Source of the DNA: Nitrospira sp.
GTDB taxonomy: Bacteria > Nitrospirota > Thermodesulfovibrionia > Thermodesulfovibrionales > Dissulfurispiraceae
Length of the DNA stretch: 64,000 nt
Assembly: GCA_002634385.1 (NCBI GenBank)
Contig: NSJL01000019.1
Location: forward strand, 1-64,000
Direction: 5' to 3'
Made by a program: the position numbers and the translations under genes
Notes under the pieces: generated by a model
Databases searched by the model: none
Told to the model about the DNA's origin: nothing
What the model saw: only the letters and a program-made list of their open reading frames with translations
Part shown: positions 35,018 to 42,713 of the stretch, in pieces
Layout of the letters: every line of letters starts with the position of its first letter
Numbering within the stretch: the stretch's first letter is position 1

Positions 35018-36175
35018 TTATGATCCGTCGCCGAGGACCTGGAGCCGCTCGTTGATCATCTTTCGCGTTTTCGTGTCCAGGTCGTTCAGTGCCAGGATCT
35101 CGCGGTAAAACCGTACGGCTTCGGCGCGCTGTCCCCTCTTCTCGGCGATGCGCGCCCTTCCCAGGTGCCCCTGCATGTCCCCCATTTCAGAGAGCCGGAG
35201 GAACGACCGGGAGGCCTTGTCGTACTCCTTTGTCTTCTCATGGAGAAGGGCAAGGTTCAGGAGGGCGTGGCGGTGCGAAGGCTCGATGGACAGGGCCTTG
35301 GAGAGGTAGCTTTCCCCCTCCGTCATATTGTCGAGCCGTATCGAAGCAACCCCCAGGTTTACCAGGGACGGAACATAATTCTGCCGCGCGGCAAGGGCCC
35401 TCCGTGAATACTGCATCGACTCCTCATAGGAGCCCAGCCGTATCAGTACACTGGCGATATTGTTCATCACCAGGTAGCTCTCCGGGTCGATCTCGAGCGC
35501 TTTTCTGTAGTGTGCCAGCGCCTGCTGGTAATCCCCTCTCGCCTCGCAGGTTCTCGCCGAATAAAGGGAGACATCCCTGCCGGCAAGCTCCTCCCGGGAA
35601 GGCTGCTGCCGTGTGGGAACGGGTGTCGCTTCCGGGGCTACCGCCTCTCTCTCCTTTCTCGGCGCACTTTTCCGGACGATGCCTTGTCTCGTGCTAATGA
35701 CGTTTTCCGGCCGTTCTTTCAGGGACTTCTTAGGAGAAAGGCTCTTCCCTGCGGGTGTTCCTTTGCCTGCACCGGGTTCCGGCTTTGTGCTCTTCTCCGC
35801 CCGGGGCGCGGGGGAGGGAGCAGGGGAGGGTGGGGAAGCGGCGGAGAAGGCGGATGCCGGTACCGGGGACGAAATCGGGGAATACTCCTTTCCCGGCGGA
35901 GGCGGCACTGTCGCAGTGGATCTCACGGCTGTCTTCTGCCCGTCTTTTGGTTCTACTGGCGGTTTTACAGTCGGCTTCACATAGATCTCGAGGAGATAGA
36001 CTGCGCCGAAACCGGAGCCGACCGCCAGGAGCGCCGCAAGGGAAAGGACGATAATCTTCTTTCTGAAGGCGGCGCTCCGTACGGATTTTGCCACCACCTC
36101 CCTGAGATCGGGAGGGACATCCCTTTTACCGCCTGTGGATTTGACTTTCGAGAGGAGGTCCGCCAGAAGGCTCAT
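35018..36175 (-). CDS. TPR protein (MshN-like)
   Basis: The 385-residue protein has one N-terminal membrane helix (about 37-58), a long Pro/Ser/Ala-rich low-complexity region (about 70-205) and at least four tetratricopeptide repeats (GDYQQALAHYRKALEIDPES, GSYEESMQYSRRALAARQNY). The same layout is found in MshN of MSHA pilus loci. Start ATG overlaps the stop of the lytic transglycosylase by 4 bp. It is encoded opposite to the main pilus operon but clearly within the locus. Confidence 0.78.
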   Translation of the reverse strand: MSLLADLLSKVKSTGGKRDVPPDLREVVAKSVRSAAFRKKIIVLSLAALLAVGSGFGAVYLLEIYVKPTVKPPVEPKDGQKTAVRSTATVPPPPGKEYSPISSPVPASAFSAASPPSPAPSPAPRAEKSTKPEPGAGKGTPAGKSLSPKKSLKERPENVISTRQGIVRKSAPRKEREAVAPEATPVPTRQQPSREELAGRDVSLYSARTCEARGDYQQALAHYRKALEIDPESYLVMNNIASVLIRLGSYEESMQYSRRALAARQNYVPSLVNLGVASIRLDNMTEGESYLSKALSIEPSHRHALLNLALLHEKTKEYDKASRSFLRLSEMGDMQGHLGRARIAEKRGQRAEAVRFYREILALNDLDTKTRKMINERLQVLGDGS

Positions 36176-36729
36176 TGCGCTCCTCTTCCCGGCCCGTAAG
36201 AAAAAAAGGACATGCCATCATCCCTGTCACGGACACTGAAGGAAAGGGAGGAGGGACTTTGGGTGCCGGGGGTATCCGCGGGCGGCGTGACCGCGGCCTC
36301 CGGCGCTCTGCTGTTTTTCAGAGCGCTGTATATTTTCCATGAGTAACCGACTCTCTTGTCTTTACTCCGGGCATTGTAGCAGCCTACCGCCTCCCAGGAG
36401 TACCCGTGGCTGTCGATGCATTGGCGCAGTATCCTGGCCCCTGTCCGTGTGTTGTAGCATGGGTCGGAGATGAGCCGCGCGGAATCCAGCCCGAGAGGTG
36501 CGATCCAGAAGGAATTGATCTGCATCAGTCCGATATCGGTGGAGCCGTTCTTATTCTTGTTCGTTGCCTTCGGGTTGAGACCCGATTCGATCTTTGCGAT
36601 GCTCTCCAGGAGCAGGGGGCTTATTCCCTGCTCTCTGCCGGCGTCGTCGAAACAGAAGGCGGACAGAGCGGAGGGGAGCAGCAAAAAGGCGCCGAGGGCC
36701 AGGAGCGACATTTTTTTCAGAAGCAGCAT
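36172..36729 (-). CDS. Lytic transglycosylase (SLT, IagB/VirB1-like)
   Basis: The 185-residue protein has a signal peptide ending near LSAFC and a lysozyme-like SLT domain with the catalytic Glu in SIAKIESGLNP, then GLMQINSFW and NTRTGARIL. Such small transglycosylases open the peptidoglycan for secretion machines and pili. It is translationally coupled to the MshN-like TPR protein. An alternative start is the ATG at 36711. Confidence 0.88.
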   Translation of the reverse strand: MLLLKKMSLLALGAFLLLPSALSAFCFDDAGREQGISPLLLESIAKIESGLNPKATNKNKNGSTDIGLMQINSFWIAPLGLDSARLISDPCYNTRTGARILRQCIDSHGYSWEAVGCYNARSKDKRVGYSWKIYSALKNSRAPEAAVTPPADTPGTQSPSSLSFSVRDRDDGMSFFSYGPGRGAQ

Positions 36730-36776
36730 AATACCGGTAGTATATAATGGTGCGCTACCGATAAATCAAGGCTATC

Positions 36777-36953
36777 AGGGTGTGACTGCATACTGCCTTC
36801 TGCTGCGACCGGCTGCCCAATATCTGATAATCCCCGGACTTCGTTCTGCCCCAAAAAATCTCCGATTTTCCGGGGACCCCTGTCCTTGCCCCCAGGACAT
36901 CCGGAGATCTCTTCGCTCGCTCTTGCAACGAACACAGTGTGCAGTCACACCTA
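36777..36953. repeat. MITE-like structured repeat, copy C
   Basis: Ends AGGGTGTGACTGCATACTG and CAGTGTGCAGTCACACCTA are inverted copies of each other over about 17 bp. Core hairpin CCCCAAAAAATC (36849-36860) / GATTTTCCGGGG (36864-36875): a stem pair that is G-C in copies A and B is A-T here, a compensatory change. It lies upstream of the first pilin gene. Confidence 0.75.
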
Positions 36954-37235
36954 GGCCTTACGCCGTTCTCTTCCCTTTCCGCCAAATAATCGAGGAGGAA
37001 CAGGAGCTTGACAGAGCTTGCACGACAGTTGCAATAAATAAGCGGGAAATGCTACATTTAACGGCCTTCTTGTCTGGCTCATAGCGGCAAAACCGCTGTG
37101 GGTGCGGAGATAGGATTTCTGAGACAGAGGCTGCGCCCGCAGGTTTTCGATAAAGACGAGAAAGGCTTCTGGTTTGCGTTTCATACTGAATGAACGAAAC
37201 CATACATCGGGCAGGAATGAAAAGGAGGATTCTCA
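36954..37235. other. Pilin upstream region, no gene seen
   Basis: Together with repeat C this makes the 36730-37235 gap. A possible -35 TTGACA occurs at 37008-37013 with a weak -10, and a GCGG-CAAAA-CCGC hairpin at 37084-37096. GC content is lower than nearby. I find no riboswitch match, no sigma-54 promoter and no convincing gene. Confidence 0.4.
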
Positions 37236-37850
37236 ATGAAAGTGAAAAACGAAAAGGGTTTCACGCTGATCGAGCTGGCCGTTGTGCTGGTGCTCATCGG
37301 CATTATCCTTGGAGCGGTGCTGAAGGGACAGGACCTGATCGATAATGCGCGGGCGAAACAATTTGCTACTGAAGTAAGGACATGGGAAACCGCACTCTAT
37401 AATTATCTGGACAGGAAGGGGAGGCTTCCCGGAGATGCCGACAGAGACGGCGTCGTCGGCGATTCCGATCCACAGGGAGAGCTTTCCGCTGCTAAGCTTG
37501 TTAACATACCTTCAAACTCTTTTATTCTCGGCGCGACTGGCTTTAATGTCTATCTTGGAAGCGGGACGGTAAACGGTCCCAACTACCTGGTGATGTGCAA
37601 GGGCGCCAATTGCAGCGGTAAGTTTGATCCGAACAATGCGGGAGACCTTGCCGCCCTCAAGTACTTTGAATCGTTCGATACAACTGTCGACGGCACTGCA
37701 AGCGCCAATGCTGCCTCTAACTCTGTTGTTACGGCTTTTTCCGCTATCACCTCTTCAGGCAATACCTTTACGGCTATTACTCTAGGGTCATCGAACGGAG
37801 ATTGGCTGACGCCGACGAATATCAAAGGGCTTGCGTATCAGATTCGTTAG
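37236..37850 (+). CDS. Type IV prepilin (candidate major pilin)
   Basis: The 204-residue protein has a textbook class III signal: basic leader, cleavage at KG|FTLIELAVVLVLIGIILG, with Glu5 present. An alpha1 helix follows, then a Gly/Ser/Ala-rich globular domain with two Cys (CKGANC). AAGGAGG precedes the ATG. Lower GC and a strong terminator directly after it suit a separately expressed, abundant pilin. MshA-like by position; no other pilin here is as simple. Confidence 0.88.
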   Translation: MKVKNEKGFTLIELAVVLVLIGIILGAVLKGQDLIDNARAKQFATEVRTWETALYNYLDRKGRLPGDADRDGVVGDSDPQGELSAAKLVNIPSNSFILGATGFNVYLGSGTVNGPNYLVMCKGANCSGKFDPNNAGDLAALKYFESFDTTVDGTASANAASNSVVTAFSAITSSGNTFTAITLGSSNGDWLTPTNIKGLAYQIR

Positions 37851-37875
37851 CCCGACACCTGTTGCCCACCGAACA

Positions 37876-37902
37876 AAAAGGGAGGCGTCATGCCTCCCTT
37901 TT
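37876..37902 (+). terminator. Rho-independent terminator after the first pilin
   Basis: AAAAGGGAGGC (37876-37886) pairs perfectly with GCCTCCCTTTT (37892-37902) over a 5-nt loop and is followed by a T-rich stretch (CCTTTTG). Confidence 0.9.
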
Positions 37903-37906
37903 CCTT

Positions 37907-37936
37907 TTGACATCCCGCGCAGGCTTTGGCTATCCT
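37907..37936 (+). promoter_or_regulatory. Sigma-70 promoter before the second prepilin
   Basis: TTGACA (37907-37912), 18-bp spacer and TATCCT (37931-37936), 63 bp before the ATG at 37999 and directly after the terminator of the first pilin. Confidence 0.6.
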
Positions 37937-37998
37937 ACTGTCATCTTGTGCAGGAGATGAATTCCCCAGGGAACCGCTGCAAGGATGAAGGGACTATA

Positions 37999-39006
37999 AT
38001 GAAAGGGAAAACACGCTCCACGCATCCGGAGGGCTTCACCCTTGTCGAGCTTGCTATCGTGCTGGTGGTGATCGGGATCGTGATCTCCCTCGGCATCAGC
38101 CTGATGGGCCCCCTGACCAAGAGGGTGAAGTACGGCGAGTCACGGGAGATCGTCAACGGCGCGGTGGAATCGGTGAACAGCTGGGCCTCCACGAACAGGC
38201 GGCTCCCCAACGCGGCGACGGAATTCGCCGGGGCGGTGCGGAGCTCCCAGGACTCCTTCGGCAGGGCCCTCCACTATATCGTCGATTCCAACCTTGTCAC
38301 CATCCCCTCCGGCTCCACGGACGCCCTCTGCGGCAGAAAGACGACGTCACTGAGCGTGAGCGATTGTTCGAGCGGCGCCTGCACGACCATCACTAACGTG
38401 GCCTTCGTGGTGATCAGCGGGTCGGAGAACTTCAATATCCAGACCCACTCCATCGGCGGGGTGGTGACCGTCTATGATATCGATGCCACGGACAGGGATG
38501 ACTGCACCGACGCCAACACCTGCCCCAGCGCCGCCGCCATGTCCCAGGACCCCGACAGGCCCGAGCAGTACGACGATATCGTCAAATGGGTTTCCCTGGA
38601 TGAGCTCAGGACAAAGGTGGGTTGCCAGGGGGCGCAGTTGCGGATCGTGAACAACGAGCTGCCCTTCGGCGCCGTGAACAGCGCGTATGTCGCCGGCGTC
38701 TACGCCGACGGAGGGGTTCCCTTCGGGGGCGGGAATTTCAGGTGGTGCGTCCAGAACTCCGCAGCCAATGCCCCGGCGAATCTTGCGTTCACCGGCCCCG
38801 GCGCAACAAATGTACCTTTCAGCTCCAACTGTGCGGCGCTGGCCGAATCTTCCTGGGTACTGTCCGCCGGAGTGAATGTCTCGGGATCTCCCAATGCGTC
38901 CGGCAGCTATTCGCTTTCTTTCTATGCGCGGGACAATAACGATCCCGTTGCTGCGGCGAACGACAACATCGCGGGCAAGGCGTTCGTCATTACGGTAAAC
39001 CCTTAA
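37999..39006 (+). CDS. Minor prepilin with Ig-like domain
   Basis: The 335-residue protein has a class III signal cleaved at EG|FTLVELAIVLVVIGI (Glu5 present). Its ectodomain has paired cysteines and an Ig-like (He_PIG-type) module near the C-terminus: LRIVNNELPFGAVNSAYVAGVYADGGVPF. It is a paralogue of the N-terminal 320 residues of the next protein (shared YDDIVKWVSLDELRTKVGC, SENFNIQT, CGRKTTSL). Probably a minor pilin near the fibre tip. The start was placed at the ATG whose leader fits; the frame extends upstream without support. Confidence 0.82.
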   Translation: MKGKTRSTHPEGFTLVELAIVLVVIGIVISLGISLMGPLTKRVKYGESREIVNGAVESVNSWASTNRRLPNAATEFAGAVRSSQDSFGRALHYIVDSNLVTIPSGSTDALCGRKTTSLSVSDCSSGACTTITNVAFVVISGSENFNIQTHSIGGVVTVYDIDATDRDDCTDANTCPSAAAMSQDPDRPEQYDDIVKWVSLDELRTKVGCQGAQLRIVNNELPFGAVNSAYVAGVYADGGVPFGGGNFRWCVQNSAANAPANLAFTGPGATNVPFSSNCAALAESSWVLSAGVNVSGSPNASGSYSLSFYARDNNDPVAAANDNIAGKAFVITVNP

Positions 39007-39228
39007 CTCCCCTCACCCCCTCTTACTTTAAGAGGGGGAATTTAGACCTCCCCTTTATAGGGAAGAGGGGCTCTGGGGTCACTACTCCTCCCTTTCGGGG
39101 AGAAGGGGGACTTTGGTGACTTTTCCCCTCCCCTTAGGGTAAGGGGAGGATGGGAGGGGTTACTCAGCGGGGAGCCGAAGCCTGCACTTCATAATTAACA
39201 AACTACGTAGGGGAGGAGCGGCAGACGG
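39007..39228. repeat. CCCTC/GAGGG hairpin cluster
   Basis: Four imperfect inverted repeats of CCCCTC..GAGGGG type follow one another (for example CCCCTCTTACTTTAAGAGGGGG). A similar pair lies at 13603-13660. Between two cotranscribable prepilin genes, so it may reduce read-through. Confidence 0.55.
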
Positions 39229-41016
39229 ATGAGGAAAAGGGGTTTTGAGGGGAAAGAGGGATTTGCCCTGGTGCCGGTGGTGCTGGTCCTGCTGGTGGTG
39301 GCCTCTCTCCTCACCTTCGGGATTCTCACCTTCGGCCCCCTGGTAAAAAGGGGCAAGGTGAACGAGACGAAGGACACCCTCGATGCGGCGGTGAAAGCGA
39401 TCATAAGCTGGGCCGCGGCGAACGGAAGACTGCCCTGTGAGGGAAACGACAATGCCGGGTACTGTAATTCGCAGGGCGATGAATTCACCCCCGCGGTGCG
39501 GAACCCTTCTGATGCGTGGGCCAAGTCCCTCTTCTATGTTTATGACAATCAACTGGCCGACCTCGCACAGGGTGGCCTGTGCGGCAGGAGCACCACGAAC
39601 CTGACGGTGAGGGTATGTCCCGATGCAGGATGTGCGACGCCGTCCGCCGTGCTGTCGAATGTGGCCCTCGTCGTTCTGAGTGCGGGAGAGAACTTTAATA
39701 ACCAAACCTTCGGGACCGCCGGGGTCGCAGCCGCCAATACGGTAAACGTCTACGATTCCACCGTCACCATCGACGCCTATACCGGCGATATGAACAGGAG
39801 CGAAACGTACGACGATATTGTCCGGTGGGTCACTCTCGACGAATTGAAGAACAAGGCGGGATGCTACGGGACGACAGGAGGACGCCTCCGGATCATCAAT
39901 AACGAGCTGCCCCGGGCGTGCGCCAACACCACGTACAGTGCGACGGTGTATGCCGAAGGGGGGGTGCCTTTCAGCGGCTCCCAGTATCAATGGTGCATCC
40001 AGGGCTTCCTCCCTTCGGGGCTCACCGCGAACCCGAACACTGCCTGCCCCTCGTGGTCCTCAAACGCAGCTTCCCTCCAGCTCGGCGGCTCCGCCACCTC
40101 CCTCACCTCCGCTTCCCTGGTCTTCATGGTCAGGGACAACGATCCCACCCCCAACGTCTTCCAGCGGGCGATGACCCTGCAGGTCGCCTCGTGCGGGGGG
40201 GGAGGAAGCGACGAGATAAGCTTTGCAGGCAATATCCCCGACAGCGGCTTTGTGATTAACGTCCCGAATGCCTCGGGTGCCGCCATCGACTATACGAACA
40301 ATACCGTTGTCATGGGATCGAGCAACGCCGACGGCACGCCGGACCAGGGCAGCACGGTGGGCTGCGTCTGGTACCAGACCCCCAAGACCCTTGAGGGGAA
40401 GACGATGCTCTCCTATTTCGATGTCAGGATCCTCCAAGACAGCGATTCGAGGAGCAAGGATTACGCCGATGGTTTTACCTTTACGGTGATGACCTCCAAT
40501 AACCCCACCTCCACCTGCGGCTCGCAGGGCGACGGGATGGGATATAATTCCATCCCCGGGAAGAGCGTCGCCATCGAGTTCGACACCTATTATCAGAACA
40601 ACAAAAACGACCCCCTTTCCAGCCAGAACGTATTCAACCACGTTGCCTTCATACAGAACGGGACCAATGTTCACAATTCGGGCGGCAATCCCGCCTGCCT
40701 GAGCGCGGGCTGTGTCCGGGACCCGTCCCCCACCCCTTCCGCGACCTGGCTCGAGGATAACGTGACCCATAAGGTGCGGATCGAGATTGACGCGACAGCG
40801 GGGGCGGGGAACATTGCCACGGTCAAAGTGTGGGTATGCGATGCCTGCGCCAATCTGAACGACCTTGACTCGAATTATACGTCTGTCTCCCCCTCCCTTA
40901 CCCACTCCTTCACCCTTGATCCGACGATGACGCAGGTCATCTTCGGTTTCACCGAGGGGAGCGCCGGACAGCCGCAGTACATTGTCCTCTCGAATTTTAC
41001 GGCAAAATTCAGGTGA
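39229..41016 (+). CDS. Pilin-lectin fusion (predicted pilus-tip adhesin)
   Basis: The 595-residue protein has a prepilin-like leader KEG|FALVPVVLVLLVVASLL. Position 5 is Pro, not Glu, as in GspK-type tip pseudopilins that lack Glu5. Residues 45-225 match the preceding prepilin, 220-320 form an Ig-like He_PIG module, and about 325-595 form an L-type (legume) lectin domain (YADGFTFTV, SVAIEFDTYYQNNKNDP, NHVAFIQNG, the carbohydrate/Ca site region). It should sit at the pilus tip and bind glycans. RBS GGGGAGG upstream. MshQ-like by position. Confidence 0.85.
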   Translation: MRKRGFEGKEGFALVPVVLVLLVVASLLTFGILTFGPLVKRGKVNETKDTLDAAVKAIISWAAANGRLPCEGNDNAGYCNSQGDEFTPAVRNPSDAWAKSLFYVYDNQLADLAQGGLCGRSTTNLTVRVCPDAGCATPSAVLSNVALVVLSAGENFNNQTFGTAGVAAANTVNVYDSTVTIDAYTGDMNRSETYDDIVRWVTLDELKNKAGCYGTTGGRLRIINNELPRACANTTYSATVYAEGGVPFSGSQYQWCIQGFLPSGLTANPNTACPSWSSNAASLQLGGSATSLTSASLVFMVRDNDPTPNVFQRAMTLQVASCGGGGSDEISFAGNIPDSGFVINVPNASGAAIDYTNNTVVMGSSNADGTPDQGSTVGCVWYQTPKTLEGKTMLSYFDVRILQDSDSRSKDYADGFTFTVMTSNNPTSTCGSQGDGMGYNSIPGKSVAIEFDTYYQNNKNDPLSSQNVFNHVAFIQNGTNVHNSGGNPACLSAGCVRDPSPTPSATWLEDNVTHKVRIEIDATAGAGNIATVKVWVCDACANLNDLDSNYTSVSPSLTHSFTLDPTMTQVIFGFTEGSAGQPQYIVLSNFTAKFR

Positions 41017-41047
41017 GCGTCGGCATGGTATTGATTTACCGCTTTTT

Positions 41048-41076
41048 TTGACATCACCTGCACTCTCTGGTATCCT
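41048..41076 (+). promoter_or_regulatory. Promoter of the fumarase operon
   Basis: TTGACA (41048-41053), 17-bp spacer and TATCCT (41071-41076) with an extended -10 (TGG). The start site near 41083 lies in a dispersed palindrome-like sequence (41079-41100, GGGTGTGTATGCAAACCATC). Confidence 0.75.
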
Positions 41077-41147
41077 AAGGGTGTGTATGCAAACCATCCC
41101 TGAGAGCAGAGAAAGGGCGGTTGTCGTACCGGTAAAAGGAGAACGGT

Positions 41148-42011
41148 GTGCTGAAGCTTCGTGATGGCATTGTCGAGCTGTACCGGAAAGTCGCCACTTC
41201 CATTCCCACTGATGTGGAAGAGGCGCTGAAAAGAACGCAGGCGGAAGAATCCGGGCCCCTTGCGCGGGAGTCCCTGGATATCATCCTGAAGAACATATCC
41301 CTTGCGCGGACCACTTCCCGTCCCCTCTGCCAGGACACGGGTTTCCCCGTCTTTTTCGTCAAGGTCCCGAAAGGGCTGAGCCACCAGCTCATAAGGGAGG
41401 TAATACGGGACGCTACCCGCCTTGCCACGCAGAAGGTGCCCCTGCGGCCCAATGCGGTGAACAGTATCACCGAAAAGAATACCGGCGATAATGTGGGGGA
41501 GCTCTTCCCGCTTATCTATACCGAGGAGGTTTCCGAGCAGACCCTCACCGTGGATCTGATGCTGAAGGGCGGAGGATCCGAAAACCTCGGTCAGCTCTAT
41601 AAGCTGCCCGCGGTGCTGGATATCGGGGAGGATGAGAGGGTAACCGCAGAAAGGGATTTCGAAGGCGTCCGTATGTGTGTCATGGATGCAGTTTTCAAGG
41701 CGCAGGGAAAGGGATGTCCCCCGTATACCATCGGCATTGCCATCGGGGGCGCGAAGGACCAGGTGACCGCCCTTTCGAAACGGCAACTGATGCGGCGGCT
41801 CAACGATATGCACCCCGATGTCGCCCTCGCCGCCCTCGAGGCGAGAATCCTCCAGGAGGTCAACACCCTCGGTATCGGTTCCCTGGGCTTCGGAGGGAGG
41901 ACCACCGCCATCGGGGTCAAGATAGCCGCGGCTGACCGTCATCCCGCATCCTATTTTGTCGATGTCTCCTTTGCATGCTGGGCGAACAGGAGGGGAAAGC
42001 TGATATGGTAG
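41148..42011 (+). CDS. Class I fumarase / tartrate dehydratase alpha subunit
   Basis: The 287-residue protein is the N-terminal (alpha) half of two-subunit [4Fe-4S] hydro-lyases. It has RPLCQDTGFPVFFVKVP, NTGDNVGELFPLIY, LMLKGGGSENLGQLYKLP, and cluster cysteines in CQDT, RMCVMDAV and KGCPPYTIGIAIGG. It would interconvert fumarate and malate. Start GTG 41148 has AAAGGAG six bases upstream. The beta subunit follows and overlaps. Confidence 0.93.
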   Translation: MLKLRDGIVELYRKVATSIPTDVEEALKRTQAEESGPLARESLDIILKNISLARTTSRPLCQDTGFPVFFVKVPKGLSHQLIREVIRDATRLATQKVPLRPNAVNSITEKNTGDNVGELFPLIYTEEVSEQTLTVDLMLKGGGSENLGQLYKLPAVLDIGEDERVTAERDFEGVRMCVMDAVFKAQGKGCPPYTIGIAIGGAKDQVTALSKRQLMRRLNDMHPDVALAALEARILQEVNTLGIGSLGFGGRTTAIGVKIAAADRHPASYFVDVSFACWANRRGKLIW

Positions 42012-42703
42012 ACCGGAAACCGGGAGGGCGCTGCCCGTGGACCATGGGCAGGGAGAAGAGGCGTGCCCCGTCCGCGGCGGAAAAACAGGAGGCAGGCGCG
42101 GCGGCTCCGGGAGCGGCAGCGCGGAAGCTACGGCTCCCCCTGTCGAAAGAGGATGCCCTGAGCCTCCATGTGGGTGAAATGGTACTGCTCAGCGGGCAGA
42201 TGGTGACAGGACGGGACAGGGTACACAAATTCCTTGTGAGGGAGATGCCGGATAAAAAGGATATCCCCTTTGCACTGGAAGGGGGGGTGCTGTACCACTG
42301 TGGCCCCCTTCTCACGAAGGAGGACGACACCTACCGGCTGATCGCCGCCGGGCCCACCACGAGCATGAGGGTGGAGATGTACGAGGCGGAGGTCATCCGG
42401 CGGTATGGCATCAGAGGGGTTGTCGGAAAAGGGGGGATGGGGGAGGAGACCCGCTCCGCACTGCAGGAGGCGGGGGCGGTCTATTTCAATGCGGTAAGCG
42501 GTGCCGCTGTCTATCTTGCCGACAGGATCAAAAGGGTGGTGGGCGGCTGGATGGTGGAGGAGTTCGGGGCGCCTGAGGCGATGTGGCTGCTCGAAGTGGA
42601 GGACTTCCCGGCTGTCGTCACCATGGATGCCCATGGCAACAGTCTGCACCGGACGATAGAGGAAGCCTCCCGGAAAAACCTCAGGAAGCTGATCAGAGGG
42701 TAA
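42005..42703 (+). CDS. Class I fumarase / tartrate dehydratase beta subunit
   Basis: The 232-residue protein carries the swivelling C-terminal domain: LHVGEMVLLSGQMVTGRDRVHKFL, YHCGPLL, AGPTTSMRVEMYE and VVGKGGMG. It overlaps the alpha gene by 7 bp. The first ~45 residues are a basic, Ala-rich extension absent from typical family members, which start near RKLRLPLSKEDA; the true start may be further in (ATG 42044). Confidence 0.9.
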   Translation: MVDRKPGGRCPWTMGREKRRAPSAAEKQEAGAAAPGAAARKLRLPLSKEDALSLHVGEMVLLSGQMVTGRDRVHKFLVREMPDKKDIPFALEGGVLYHCGPLLTKEDDTYRLIAAGPTTSMRVEMYEAEVIRRYGIRGVVGKGGMGEETRSALQEAGAVYFNAVSGAAVYLADRIKRVVGGWMVEEFGAPEAMWLLEVEDFPAVVTMDAHGNSLHRTIEEASRKNLRKLIRG

Positions 42704-42713
42704 AGGGGAGACC

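Noticed and set aside
37076..37180. Riboswitch (c-di-GMP/GEMM) upstream of the first pilin
   Set aside because: A GCGG/CCGC hairpin is visible but the conserved GEMM core sequence blocks are absent.
36954..37235. Sigma-54 promoter for the first pilin
   Set aside because: No GG-N10-GC pair with matching flanks was found.
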